From the NCBI GenBank assembly GCA_965216445.1, contig OZ244166.1, positions 2,356,001 through 2,420,000 on the forward strand: DNA of 64,000 bases. Reading direction: 5' to 3'. Source of the stretch: MA-ANB-1 sp965216445. GTDB taxonomy: Bacteria > Actinomycetota > Acidimicrobiia > Spongiisociales > ZC4RG35. Made by a program: the position numbers and the translations under genes. Shown piece by piece: positions 35,069 to 45,700 of the stretch. The stretch's first letter is position 1. Each line of letters starts with the position of its first letter. The notes under the pieces were generated by a model, which did no database searches, was not told where the DNA came from, and was given only the letters and a program-made list of their open reading frames with translations.

Positions 35069-37795
35069 GTGCACGAGTCAGACTCAGTTCGAGCCATCCA
35101 TGCGTCCATGGGAGTCAGCGACGCCATCGACCACGTTGCAACAAGGTTGGGAGCCGATCAGCTGCGACGTGCCGCGACGATCCTCGAAGCACTCCCGTCG
35201 GGCACCGAAATCGCCCAGCCCGACCTCGACAGGATCATCGCAATAGCGCAGACCAGCAGGGCCCTAGTCGAGTCCGTGACGAGACACCCGAACCTTCTCG
35301 CACATCAGATCGATCCGCGTCTGTCGATCACTTTGCAGCAGCGACAAGCCTTAATGATCTCGGCGGGGGGCGAACTGAGCGGAGTCACCGACCTCAAGGA
35401 CTCGACTGCTCAATACTCCCGCTTCATAGACGGCATTGTCGATCGCACACTGGAGTCGACCAGACGTGATCTGACCGATAGGTTCCGGTTGGCCGCCGAT
35501 CTCCCGTTTGCTGTTATTGCAATGGGCAAGTGGGGTGCCAACGAGCTCAACTACTACTCCGACATCGACTTGATATTCGTCCACGGGGATCTTCCCGCTG
35601 ATCCCGAGAATGCACGGAAGACCGGTCTGGCTTTGGCCAGCCGACTACTCGGGAATCTCACCGCCTCGACATTTGACGGTCCCGGCCTTGTTGTCGACGC
35701 CGACCTGAGGCCAGAAGGAACCATGGGCCCGCTATCCCGGAAGATCGACGCGTATTCGAACTACTACGACCAGTGGGCGGAACCCTGGGAGCTGCAGGCC
35801 CTGCTCAAGGCACGGGTGGCGGCCGGCGACGAAGAACTCGGATCTGAGTTTCTCGCACTGGCGTCTTCGGTGATCTGGGACACCGGGCTCGACGTCGACG
35901 AATTGCGCGGGCTACGACGAATCAAGGCCGAAACAGAGCAAGGAGCTGCGCCCGATGACATCAAGCGGGCCCCCGGTGGAATCAGGGACATCGAGTTCAC
36001 AGTGCAGATGCTCCAGCTGGTGCACGGCCGCCACGATGCGACCGTCAGAGTTGGCGGGACGCTCGAAGCCCTCGAAGCCCTCCAGGCTGGTGAGTACATT
36101 ACGGGAGATGAGCGAACCGAACTGGAGTCGGCTTACCGGTTCCTCAGGGGGCTGGAGCACCGCATTCAGCTCTGGGACCTGCGGCAAACCCATCGACTCC
36201 CCAGTGACGAAACAGATCGACTCCGACTCGCGAAATCGCTCGACTTCTCGACGACCGACGAGTTTGCGAAGCGGTTGACCGAAGTTCGCGCCGCAGCCAG
36301 GACGCTCCATGAGCGAATCTATTTTCGCCCAGTCCTGGAATCGCTCGTGGGATCTCCCAGTGCGCGATTGGGACCCGACCGTGCCGGCGAACGGCTGGCC
36401 GCCCTGGGGTTTGGGCACACGGAGAAAGCCGCCGATGCCCTCGACGACCTGACACGTGGGCTGAGCCGTCGATCGCGTGCAATGCAACAGATGCTCCCAC
36501 TGATCCTTGACTGGTTGTCTCTTTCGCCGAACCCCGATCTTGGTCTCAGTCACCTGCGACTGCTGCTCTCGAACACACCAGACCATTCGGCGCTCGTCTC
36601 CCGCCTTCTCGACAGCCCGACAACCGGAGAACGCCTGGCAATGCTTCTGGGCACGGGCCGGTTGCTGGCAAGCCTGATCGATCGAATCCCCGAATTCGTG
36701 CCCCGCCTCGCTGACGACGGAGCCATCGATGCCGTCAGGGACAAAGCGGGCAGCGTGGAACGGCTGCTCGGGCTTCTCGAGATCAGACCCGACCTCGATG
36801 ATCGCATCGGCACTATCCGTAGGTTCTCGAGACGGAGACGACTCCGAGTCGCCGCACGGGACGTCCTGCACGACCATCCTGCGCTAGGAACCATCAGATC
36901 GCTCTCCGACACCGCCGATGCCTCCATGATCGGGGCATATCGGACGGTGGTTGGCACCGATCAACCAGGTTTTGCGATTGTTGCGATGGGACGTTGGGGT
37001 GGTGAGGAGCTCTCGTACGGATCCGATCTCGACGTCGTCTACGTATTTGAAGACATGGATCGGGAGAAGGCACTGGAAATCCCAGCAAGGCTGACACAAG
37101 TTCTTTCCGAGCCAGGACGGCACGGCGTAGGTTATGAGTTGGACGCCGACATTCGACCTGAGGGCAAGAAAGGTCCGATTGCGAGGTCTGTGTCTAGTTA
37201 TGCACGGTACTTCGAGGACTGGGCGGAACCATGGGAAAGACTTGCACTCATCAGGGCAAGACCCGTAACCGGAGCCCCCGATGTTATGGAGTTGTTCGAA
37301 CAGACGAAGGCCTCGATCCTGTGGGATCAAGCACCCAACGCCGAAGACCTCCAGTCGATTCGCCTGATCAAGGCGCGGGTCGAGACGGAGAGAATCGCCC
37401 CTCATGAAGACGCTGACTTTCATCTCAAACTTGGCCCGGGCTCGCTCAGCGACATCGAATTCCTGTGCCAGTTGCTGCAGCTGAAGCACGGTCACAAGCA
37501 CCCCGAACTGCGGGGTCCTGCCACCCTCGATGCCCTCGGGGCTCTTCGCGATCTCGAACATCTGACCGACCAAGAGCATCAAGAACTTGTCGCTTCATAC
37601 GAATTCTGTACGAGGGTCCGACTGCGCCTCCATCTTCAACGGGGTCGCCTCGGGGACTCATTGCCCACCGACCCCGCCGAGCTGTCGTCCCTTGCCTCAT
37701 CGCTGGGCTATGACCGAACCGGGGAACTGCGTGAGGACTTCTCGAGGGTCACCAGGAGAGCGAGACGAGTGTACGAACGGCGTTTCTTTGAATAG
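35069..37795 (+). CDS. glnE: Glutamine synthetase adenylyltransferase/deadenylase
   Basis: Bifunctional enzyme that adenylylates and deadenylylates glutamine synthetase to match nitrogen supply. It has 908 residues with two nucleotidyltransferase domains: the first shows MGKWGANELNYYSDIDLIFVHG (Asp pair near residues 165-170), the second MGRWGGEELSYGSDLDVVYVFE (near 645-665). Each is followed by the regulatory helical segment with the conserved PGGIRDIEFTVQ and PGSLSDIEFLCQ motifs. Length and two-domain order are those of actinobacterial GlnE. The GTG start has no clear ribosome binding site. No glnA or glnB is in the window. Confidence 0.96.
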   Translation: MHESDSVRAIHASMGVSDAIDHVATRLGADQLRRAATILEALPSGTEIAQPDLDRIIAIAQTSRALVESVTRHPNLLAHQIDPRLSITLQQRQALMISAGGELSGVTDLKDSTAQYSRFIDGIVDRTLESTRRDLTDRFRLAADLPFAVIAMGKWGANELNYYSDIDLIFVHGDLPADPENARKTGLALASRLLGNLTASTFDGPGLVVDADLRPEGTMGPLSRKIDAYSNYYDQWAEPWELQALLKARVAAGDEELGSEFLALASSVIWDTGLDVDELRGLRRIKAETEQGAAPDDIKRAPGGIRDIEFTVQMLQLVHGRHDATVRVGGTLEALEALQAGEYITGDERTELESAYRFLRGLEHRIQLWDLRQTHRLPSDETDRLRLAKSLDFSTTDEFAKRLTEVRAAARTLHERIYFRPVLESLVGSPSARLGPDRAGERLAALGFGHTEKAADALDDLTRGLSRRSRAMQQMLPLILDWLSLSPNPDLGLSHLRLLLSNTPDHSALVSRLLDSPTTGERLAMLLGTGRLLASLIDRIPEFVPRLADDGAIDAVRDKAGSVERLLGLLEIRPDLDDRIGTIRRFSRRRRLRVAARDVLHDHPALGTIRSLSDTADASMIGAYRTVVGTDQPGFAIVAMGRWGGEELSYGSDLDVVYVFEDMDREKALEIPARLTQVLSEPGRHGVGYELDADIRPEGKKGPIARSVSSYARYFEDWAEPWERLALIRARPVTGAPDVMELFEQTKASILWDQAPNAEDLQSIRLIKARVETERIAPHEDADFHLKLGPGSLSDIEFLCQLLQLKHGHKHPELRGPATLDALGALRDLEHLTDQEHQELVASYEFCTRVRLRLHLQRGRLGDSLPTDPAELSSLASSLGYDRTGELREDFSRVTRRARRVYERRFFE

Positions 37796-37815
37796 TCACC
37801 GCAGTTAGTCTCTTG

Positions 37816-38970
37816 ATGATGCAATTACCGGATGACTTCGGAGCCCTGGTCGAACGCGCACTGCCGTTCGCACTGGAACTACGTCGCAGGCTCCACCAGA
37901 ACCCGGAACCGTCCTACCAGGAACACGAGACGACAAGGCTGATCGTCGAAGCTCTGCAATCGCAGGGACTGGAACCGATTGAGAGATCCCCGAAAACCGG
38001 GCTCTGGCTCGACATCGGCCAGGACCCGGTTGTGGGGTTTCGTGCCGACATCGATGCACTACCGATCGATGAGCCTGATGAGAACGTCCCAACCTCCCTC
38101 AACCCGGGCTGGATGCATGCCTGCGGGCACGACGCACATGCCGCAATTGCATTTGGCATCGCCATCGTCCTGAACGAAATGGACATCGACCCTGGTGTGC
38201 GCATCCTCTTCCAGCCGGCTGAGGAGGCATTCCCTGGTGGTGCTGTGGAGCTCGTGGGAGAAGGCCTGATTGATGGCCTGACCGCAATCATCGCATTCCA
38301 TGTCGACCCGACCCTCGAGGCGGGCAAGGTCGGCGTACGAACCGGCGCCATCACGGCCAGCGCCGACAAATTCGCTATCACACTCACCGGACCGGGTGGA
38401 CATACTGCGAGACCACACCAAACCGTGGACTTGATTCCGGCAGCCGCCAAAGTGGTCGTCGATCTCCCCGCAATGCTCCGTTCATCTATTGATTCCCGAC
38501 GGGCGCTGACCGTGGCTTTTGGTGCGATACACGGCGGCATCACCGAGAACGTGATTCCGACGCGGGTAGAGATCAAGGGGACGGCTCGCACGTTGGATCG
38601 CGACCTTTGGGACCATTTGCCCACTCTCATGGACAAGACCCTCAGCAACCTGATCGGAATCACCGAAGCCAGCTACGAGCTGACGTATCGGCAGGCAATC
38701 CCGCCCGTGGTCAACGACGCCAGAGTGGTGGCGAGGGCTGCCGATGGAATCGAGTTGGTCCTTGGTCAAGACTCGGTGACTCATACGCCCACAAGCATGG
38801 GTGGTGAGGACTTTGCGAACTATCTCGACGTTGTCCCCGGAGCACTCATCCGACTTGGTGCGGCCAAGGGAAGGGGTGACCTGCACTCGTCTACATTCCT
38901 TCTCGACGAAGCCGCCATTTCCTATGGGATACGAGCAGGGATCGCTGCTCTCCTCAACCAGATCGACTGA
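37816..38970 (+). CDS. M20 family amidohydrolase (hippurate hydrolase/aminoacylase type)
   Basis: A 384-residue metallo-amidohydrolase of the M20D subfamily (hippurate hydrolase, IAA-amino acid hydrolase, N-acyl amino acid deacylase). Metal and catalytic residues are seen in GFRADIDALPI, MHACGHDAHAA (His/Asp), FQPAEE (Glu-Glu), FHVDP (His) and a late SMGGEDFANYL with a metal-binding Glu. The Cys in HACGHDAH is typical of this subfamily. The ATG at 37816 is chosen from a TTG-ATG-ATG cluster at 37813-37821. It lies 20 bases after glnE and 8 bases before pntAA, so it may be in the same transcript. The natural N-acyl substrate is unknown. Confidence 0.9.
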   Translation: MMQLPDDFGALVERALPFALELRRRLHQNPEPSYQEHETTRLIVEALQSQGLEPIERSPKTGLWLDIGQDPVVGFRADIDALPIDEPDENVPTSLNPGWMHACGHDAHAAIAFGIAIVLNEMDIDPGVRILFQPAEEAFPGGAVELVGEGLIDGLTAIIAFHVDPTLEAGKVGVRTGAITASADKFAITLTGPGGHTARPHQTVDLIPAAAKVVVDLPAMLRSSIDSRRALTVAFGAIHGGITENVIPTRVEIKGTARTLDRDLWDHLPTLMDKTLSNLIGITEASYELTYRQAIPPVVNDARVVARAADGIELVLGQDSVTHTPTSMGGEDFANYLDVVPGALIRLGAAKGRGDLHSSTFLLDEAAISYGIRAGIAALLNQID

Positions 38971-38978
38971 GCGGACCT

Positions 38979-40112
38979 ATGCGTATCGGGGTTCCCAACG
39001 AGACGAACGGCGAACGCCGAGTCGCCTTGACACCGCAAGCAGTTGAGCGGCTCATCGACCAAGGATATGAGGTTCAGGTTGAACCCGGCGCGGGCTCCAG
39101 TGCTGGATTCAGTGACTCCCAATACCGGGAGGCCGGAGCGGAAATCATCACCACCTTTCTCGACAACACCGACGTAGTCCTCGTGGTGGGCCCACCGTCT
39201 GAGGCGTTAGTCGCGAGGATCCCCGGACAAGGGGTTCTGATCGGTTTTCTCGACCCCCTGGGTGCCGGGCCCCACATCACTTCAATGGCCAAAAACAAGG
39301 TCACCAGTTTCGCCCTCGAAGCCATTCCTCGAACGACTCTGGCCCAAAGCATGGACGCCCTCTCGTCTCAAGCAACCGCAGCCGGGTACCAAGCGGTGCT
39401 CCGCGCAGCAACCACCTCGCCGAGGTTCTTTCCCATGCTCGTAACAGCGGCTGGCACCGTTCCTCCAGCGAAGGTCCTCGTTCTCGGAGCAGGGGTGGCC
39501 GGACTGCAAGCGATCGCAACCGCCAAACGACTCGGAGCAGTTGTCTCGGCGTACGACATCCGACCTGAGGTCCGTCAACAGATCGAAAGTCTCGGGGCGA
39601 GATTCGTGGCCGCACCCGTCGACGAGTCAGTAGCGGCCGCATCCGGTTACGCCAAGGAGGTCGCCGATGAAACGCAACGTCGCCAACAGGACGCCCTCAG
39701 TCCCCATATTGCCGATTCCGATGTCGTGATCACAACGGCACAGATCCCAGGAGCGCAGGCTCCCCTCCTCGTATCGCGGGAAATGGTGGAGCGAATGAGA
39801 CCAGGGTCCGTGATCGTCGACGTGGCGGCTCCAACCGGGGGCAACTGCGAATTGACCAAGTCAGGTCAGACCGTCGAGCACGCGGGTGTGACGGTCATCG
39901 GCGACGCTGATCTCGCCGGCCAGGTAGCCATGGATGCCAGCCAGATGTATGCAAAAAACATCTCGGCGTTACTGAATCGGCTGACAACTGAAGATGGCGA
40001 GCTGAATCTCGATTTCGAAGACGAAATCATCTCTGAAGCGTGCGTCACTCACGACGGGTCCGTAGTCCACCCTGTAGTCAGAAGACGCCTGTCTCTCGGA
40101 GAGAGCTCATGA
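38979..40112 (+). CDS. pntAA: NAD(P) transhydrogenase subunit alpha part 1 (NAD-binding)
   Basis: Soluble NAD(H)-binding domain I of proton-translocating transhydrogenase, 377 residues. The N-terminus MRIGVPNETNGERRVALTP is characteristic (also shared with alanine dehydrogenase). The Rossmann segment VLVLGAGVAGLQAIATAKRLGA and RPEVRQQIESLGA are diagnostic. It is the split form, with membrane part 2 as a separate gene starting in a four-base overlap (ATGA at 40109). With PntAB and PntB it exchanges hydride between NADH and NADP+ using the proton gradient. ATG start. Confidence 0.95.
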   Translation: MRIGVPNETNGERRVALTPQAVERLIDQGYEVQVEPGAGSSAGFSDSQYREAGAEIITTFLDNTDVVLVVGPPSEALVARIPGQGVLIGFLDPLGAGPHITSMAKNKVTSFALEAIPRTTLAQSMDALSSQATAAGYQAVLRAATTSPRFFPMLVTAAGTVPPAKVLVLGAGVAGLQAIATAKRLGAVVSAYDIRPEVRQQIESLGARFVAAPVDESVAAASGYAKEVADETQRRQQDALSPHIADSDVVITTAQIPGAQAPLLVSREMVERMRPGSVIVDVAAPTGGNCELTKSGQTVEHAGVTVIGDADLAGQVAMDASQMYAKNISALLNRLTTEDGELNLDFEDEIISEACVTHDGSVVHPVVRRRLSLGESS

Positions 40113-40414
40113 CACCGCTGATCGTTGGAATCACCGTCTTTGCGCTTGCGGCATTTGTCGGGTTCGAAGTGATCAGCAAAGTGCCGCCGACGCTTCACAC
40201 GCCGCTGATGTCGGGTGCGAACGCCATTTCCGGAATCACAATTATCGCCGCGGTAACAACAGCTGGATTGGGAGCGACGGGAGCCGCGGAGATTCTCGGG
40301 TTCGTTGCGCTGGTGACCGCCACGATCAACGTCGTCGGTGGGTTCCTTGTCACCGACCGCATGCTCAAGATGTTCGGAAAACCGCGAGCAAACCGGGCCG
40401 ACTCAGATGATTGA
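40109..40414 (+). CDS. pntAB: NAD(P) transhydrogenase subunit alpha part 2 (membrane)
   Basis: Membrane domain II portion, 101 residues with three hydrophobic helices (~3-20, 30-52, 57-80). It carries the family's SKVPPTLHTPLMSGANAISG segment, which links NADP-binding state to proton movement, and GGFLVTDRMLKMF near the C-terminus. The ATG forms ATGA with the pntAA stop. The next gene, pntB, starts eight bases before this stop. Small size and separate gene are normal for the three-gene form of transhydrogenase. Confidence 0.93.
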   Translation: MTPLIVGITVFALAAFVGFEVISKVPPTLHTPLMSGANAISGITIIAAVTTAGLGATGAAEILGFVALVTATINVVGGFLVTDRMLKMFGKPRANRADSDD

Positions 40415-41774
40415 GATCCTCTACTTGGTCTCAGCAGTGGCCTTCATTGTCGGGTTGAAGAGGCTGGGCGGGCCCCGAACAGCACCCTCCGGGAACCGAA
40501 TCGCAGCAATCGGAATGTTGTTAGCCCTCGTGACGGCACTCCTCGACAACGAAATCATGAACTGGGAGACGGTCATTGCCGGTCTGGCCGTGGGATCGGT
40601 GATCGGCGTGTGGGGAGCTGTCAGGGTTCAGATGACGGCTATGCCACAGATGGTCGCGGTATTCAACGGCCTCGGCGGAATCGCCTCGGCTCTGGTCGCT
40701 GCGGCTGCAGTTGTTGAGTCCGGGCTCGCCGGGTTCCCCGCCGAAACCTCAATCACGATCATCATTTCGACCCTGGTTGGTGCGGTCACCTTCAGCGGGA
40801 GCTTCGTTGCATTCGGAAAGCTGCAAGGGGTCATCAGTGGCCGTCCGCTCACCTACCCGGGGCAGCGCTTTGTGAACGCCCTCCTCTCGGCAGTGGCGCT
40901 TGGTGCCGGAGTGTGGGCCATTGCCGGTGACAACGAGTCGGCGTATTGGCTGCTCGCAGGTTTGTCCTTGCTAGTGGGGGTCCTCGCGGTCGTCCCCATC
41001 GGCGGGGCGGACATGCCTGTCGTCATATCGCTGCTCAACTCGATGTCCGGTCTGGCGGCGTCGTCGGCTGGATTCGTATTCGAGAACAACGCCCTCATCA
41101 TCGGAGGGGCCCTCGTCGGCGCGGCCGGTCTGATCCTGACAGTCTTGATGACCAAAGCAATGAATCGGTCTTTGGCGAACGTGTTGTTCGCCGGGTTCGG
41201 GAGTGGAGACTCTCCTGGGTCATCCGGTGAGATGAGCACAAAGCCGGTCAAGCGGGCCACTCCTGACGATGCAGCAATCACTTTGGGATACGCCCAATCA
41301 GTGATGATTGTTCCCGGCTACGGCCTCGCAGTGGCCCAGGCTCAACACGCCACCCGCAAACTTGCCTCGGCTCTGGAAGAGCGAGGAATCAAGGTCCACT
41401 ATGCGATCCATCCCGTGGCAGGTCGTATGCCCGGCCACATGAACGTGCTGCTGGCAGAGGCAGATGTTCCCTATGAGCAGTTGCTCGATCTCGAACAAGC
41501 GGATCCACAAATGCCGCAGACCGATGTGGTGTTGATACTTGGTGCCAACGATGTCGTGAACCCGTCGGCTCGAGAGGATCCGACATCGCCGATCTACGGA
41601 ATGCCCATCTTCAACGTCGATCGCGCTTCCACGGTCATCGTCGTAAAGCGCAGTCTGTCCCCGGGCTTTGCGGGTATCGATAATCCGTTGTTCTACAACG
41701 AAAACACCCTCATGTTCTTCGCCGATGCCAAAGACGCCTTGGAGAAGACTTTGGCTGCCCTCCGGGATATCTAA
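40407..41774 (+). CDS. pntB: NAD(P) transhydrogenase subunit beta
   Basis: A 455-residue subunit: about eight membrane helices (1-255) forming most of the proton channel, including MPQMVAVFNGLGGIASALVA and MPVVISLLNSMSGLAASSAGF. It is followed by the soluble NADP-binding domain III (from about residue 290) with GYGLAVAQAQHATRKLA, HPVAGRMPGHMNVLLAEA and LGANDVVNPSA, all diagnostic. The ATG at 40407 overlaps pntAB by eight bases; the in-frame upstream codon at 40338 lies inside pntAB and is rejected. Convergent with the dehydrogenase gene at 41785. Confidence 0.95.
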   Translation: MIEILYLVSAVAFIVGLKRLGGPRTAPSGNRIAAIGMLLALVTALLDNEIMNWETVIAGLAVGSVIGVWGAVRVQMTAMPQMVAVFNGLGGIASALVAAAAVVESGLAGFPAETSITIIISTLVGAVTFSGSFVAFGKLQGVISGRPLTYPGQRFVNALLSAVALGAGVWAIAGDNESAYWLLAGLSLLVGVLAVVPIGGADMPVVISLLNSMSGLAASSAGFVFENNALIIGGALVGAAGLILTVLMTKAMNRSLANVLFAGFGSGDSPGSSGEMSTKPVKRATPDDAAITLGYAQSVMIVPGYGLAVAQAQHATRKLASALEERGIKVHYAIHPVAGRMPGHMNVLLAEADVPYEQLLDLEQADPQMPQTDVVLILGANDVVNPSAREDPTSPIYGMPIFNVDRASTVIVVKRSLSPGFAGIDNPLFYNENTLMFFADAKDALEKTLAALRDI

Positions 41775-41784
41775 GAGCGGTGTC

Positions 41785-42792
41785 TCACCAACTCGGGACG
41801 TACGAGGTCAGAGTCTTCATGTAGTTGGCACGCTCGAAAGCATCAGGATCGGACACCGCGACCTGACTCAGTGAGCCTCGTGCCTGATCGACCGAAACGT
41901 AGTCACGCTCGTCGAGCCAGGATTCCAACCCGTCCCGCACCATGGTCAGTTGTTTTGGCCCGTGACGAAGCAGCCCTGATGCCATCATCATCACCGTCGC
42001 TCCGGCCAGAAGCGCTTTCGTCGCTCCAGCCGGATCATGAATCCCGCTGGTGGCGGCGATGTCGACATCGATCCGGCCGTGGAGTAGGGCAATCCATCGC
42101 AGTGCCAGCCTCAGCTCATGGGGATCGGACAAAACGAGGTTTGGGGCCACGTCCAGAGTCTCCAAGTCGAAGTCGGGTTGGTAGAACCTATTGAACAGAA
42201 CCAGCCCGTCGGCGCCGGCCTCACCGAGCCTCTTTGCCATCGAGCCCATCGCGGAAAAGTAAGGACCGATCTTCACCGCCAGGGGGATTTCGATCGCTTC
42301 CCGCACTGCCTCAACCAGACGGAGATAGTGGTTCTCCACGTCCACCGATGTTTCGTCGATACCCGCGGCAACCCGATAGATGTTGAGTTCCAGCGCGTCG
42401 ATACCTTCGTCGGCCAGGACACGGGCGTACAAAGTCCAACCGCCCTTGGAGACCCCGTTGATGCTCGCGATTACAGGGACACCCGCCTCGGCCTTGGCCT
42501 TGCGCACCAGCTCGAGGTACTGCGAGGGGCCGGTGTTGTAATCATCGAGTTGTGGCAGGTAGCCGCCCGCAGCCTCTCCGAAGGCTCCGGCCCCCATTTC
42601 CAGGTCGTGATGCACGGCCATGGCGTCGTGCTCGATCTGCTCCTCGAAGAGGCTGGGCAGAACAACGGCAGGAGCGCCGGCTTCGACGAGAGCCAGGATC
42701 TTGTCGATGTCACCGGTCAGGGGAGAAGCGCTGGGCACGATCGGATGACTCAAATCGAGACCCAGGTACTCAGTCGACATCTGAACTGTCAC
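41785..42792 (-). CDS. Dihydroorotate dehydrogenase-like flavoprotein, paired with PFOR
   Basis: A 335-residue FMN TIM barrel of the dihydroorotate dehydrogenase-like group often found beside pyruvate:ferredoxin oxidoreductase genes. Visible: MSTEYLGLDLSHPIVPSASP at the start, VIASINGVSKGGW, LAVKIGPYFS with the FMN-contacting Lys, LVLFNRFYQPDF, and SGIHDPAGATKALLAGATVMMMAS at the phosphate-binding end. The active-site base (Cys/Ser) region differs from true PyrD, so it need not act on dihydroorotate. The ATG overlaps the nifJ stop by four bases, so a functional link with PFOR is likely though its reaction is not established. Confidence 0.85.
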   Translation of the reverse strand: MTVQMSTEYLGLDLSHPIVPSASPLTGDIDKILALVEAGAPAVVLPSLFEEQIEHDAMAVHHDLEMGAGAFGEAAGGYLPQLDDYNTGPSQYLELVRKAKAEAGVPVIASINGVSKGGWTLYARVLADEGIDALELNIYRVAAGIDETSVDVENHYLRLVEAVREAIEIPLAVKIGPYFSAMGSMAKRLGEAGADGLVLFNRFYQPDFDLETLDVAPNLVLSDPHELRLALRWIALLHGRIDVDIAATSGIHDPAGATKALLAGATVMMMASGLLRHGPKQLTMVRDGLESWLDERDYVSVDQARGSLSQVAVSDPDAFERANYMKTLTSYVPSW

Positions 42793-45700
42793 TCTTCTAC
42801 CTCCGCGTACTCAGCCGTTCGGTGGATGGTCACCATCTGCTCGTAGAGATGCCACCGGTCGTCGATGTCCTGCTGTGCTTGGCTCATCAGCTCCTCTGCG
42901 CGATCGGGATTGGCTCTTCCCAACATGGCGAATCGAGCTTCGGACTTGGCAAATTCCTTGAAGGGAATTGATGGCTTCCGACTGTCGAGTCGCAACCCAG
43001 GGTTGCCGTGAGCTTCACGATCGGGGTCGTATCGATAGAGGGGCCAGTATCCAGAGTCGGTGGCCGCTTTCTGATGACTCATCTGCTGCGACATCTCGAT
43101 CCCATGGGCAATACATGGGCTGTACGCGATGAGTAGGGAGACACCAGGGTGTGCCTCCGCCTCCGCGAATGCGCGCACGGTTTGGGTCGGATTGGCCCCC
43201 ATGGCCACCTGCGCCACATACACATTCCCGTACGACATGGCTATCTGCCCCAGATCCTTCTTACCCGTCGTCTTCCCACCAGCGGCGAACTTGGCGATGG
43301 CACCCCTCGGCGTTGCCTTCGAGGCCTGACCGCCGGTGTTGGAGTACACCTCAGTGTCTAGGACGAGAATGTTCACGTTGCGTCCCGACGCCAGTACGTG
43401 ATCAAGCCCGCCAAATCCGATGTCATAAGCCCAACCGTCACCACCGACGATCCAAATGCTGGTGTCAATCAGTGCATCGGCCACGCCTTCGAGACGGCGT
43501 GGTAGCGGGCCATCCAGGTCAGCGAGTTTGGATTTGAGCTCGTCGACCAGTCGGCGCTGGCGATTCACCCTGGATTCCGAATCCGGTTCAACGGGGCCTT
43601 CGACCGAGTCCAATATCAGCTCCGCCAGATCTCCCAACTCGGGAGCCAGTGCGGTGACCAATAACACGGCATCGTCGCGTTGTGCTTCGTGGGCTAGACG
43701 CATACCCAGGCCGAACTCAGCATTGTCCTCGAACAGGCTGTTCGACCAGGCTGGACCACGTCCGTCCTTGTTCACCGTCCAGGGTGTTGTGGGCAGATTG
43801 CCGCCATAAATGGATGAACATCCGGTCGCGTTGGCCACAATCATCCGATCGCCGAAGAGTTGAGTGACCAGCTTCAGATACGGAGTCTCTCCACACCCAG
43901 CGCATGCCCCGGAGAACTCGAACAGTGGCTTCAGGAACTGTGAACCCTTGACGGTGCCAATCTTGACTTCCGACCGATCGACTTCCGGGATCTCGAGGAA
44001 GTAGCTGTAGTTTCGCCTTTCTCGATCCAGGTGGTCGGCCTTTGGCGTCATGTTGATCGCGCGATGTTTCACGATCTCTTTGGAGTGGGCCGGGCACACT
44101 TCGACACAGACACCGCATCCGGTGCAGTCGTCAGGAGCCACCTGAACAACAATCCGTTTCCCTTCGAAGTCCTTGTTCGTCGAGTCCTTGGAGGCAAACT
44201 CGGAGGGGGTGTCAAGGGAAGAGTCGAATGCCTTCATCAATATGGCGGCGTGAGGGCACGCTAGGGCACACCGCCCGCAGTCGATGCAAAGCGCAGGGTC
44301 CCAGATCGGTATCTCGTGAGCGATGGAGCGTTTCTCCCAACGAGCAGTCCCGGTTGGAAAGGTCCCATCTACGGGTAGTGCCGATACCGGGAGAAGGTCT
44401 CCCTTTCCAGCCATCATGATGGCGGTCACTCGTTTGACGAAGTCAGGAGCGACATCGGGGAGATGCCCTACTGAACCGTTCGCCGCCGACGGTGCTCCAA
44501 TATCCACTTGGTAGAGTCCCGCCAACGCCTTGTCCACAGCATCTTCGTTCCTGCGAACAACGGTTTCACCGCGCTTACCGTACGTCTTCCGGATGTGTTT
44601 CTTGATCGCGACCAGTGCTTGGTCGGTAGGCAAAAAGTCAGTCAACTCGAAGAAGCACGTTTGCAGAACGGTATTGGTTCGCAGGCCGAGGCCGGCCTCC
44701 CTGGCGATAGCCAAAGCGTCGACGGCCCAAACATCGATGCCCTTATCCAGAATCTCCTGTTGGACACTTCCGGGGATCCGGGCCCAAGTCTCTTCGGGCT
44801 TGTACGGACTGTTGATGAGCAGGGTGGCTCCTGGGGTTGCCCGCTCGACTGCATCGGTGCTGCCCAACAGGTCGAACTGGTGGACTGCGACAAAGCCCGC
44901 CTTTCCAATTAGATAGGTCGATTCGATCGTCGAGTCGGAAATCCGGAGGTGCGAGACGGTGCGGGAACCCGACTTCTTCGAGTCGTAGACGAAATAGCCC
45001 TGGACATCGAGGGAGGTCTCCTCACCAATGATCTTGGCTGAGTTCTTGTTTGCTCCCACTGTGCCGTCCGATCCGAGACCGAAGAAGACCGCACGCGTCA
45101 CCGAGTCGTCCTCGGGGAAATCATCTGGTTCGTAGTCAATGGACAAGCCACTCACGTCATCGACAATTCCGACGGTGAAATGGCGTCTTGGTTCCAGCTT
45201 GTCTATCTCGGCGAATACGCCCGCAACCATCGCGGGAGTGAACTCCTTCGACGAAAGGCCATACCGCCCACCGGAAACGTTGATATCCCGGTTGCTTTCC
45301 GAGAACGCGGACACGACATCGAGATAGAGCGGTTCCCCAATGGCACCGGGTTCTTTGGTTCGATCCAGTACCGCAGCCCTTTTCACCGTTTCGGGGACAA
45401 CAGAGTTGAAGACGTCGACGTCGAAGGGCCGATACAACTTCACTACGACAAGCCCGACCTTCTCGCCTGCGTCAACCATCCTGGAAACAGCCTCATGCGC
45501 TGCCCCGGCTCCGGAGCCCATAAGAACAACGATCTGCTCGGCGTCCCGGGCTCCGAAATACTCGAACAACTGGTGGTGGCGACCGGTTTTCTCGCCAACC
45601 AGATCCATCAGCGCCTGCACATCTTCGGGAACCTGCTCGTAGAACGGATTCGCGGCCTCACGTGCTTGAAAGAACACGTCTGGGTTTTGCGCAGTTCCGC

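Noticed and set aside
35912..36877. 321-residue minus-strand open frame inside glnE
   Set aside because: Antisense shadow; the plus strand carries diagnostic GlnE motifs throughout.
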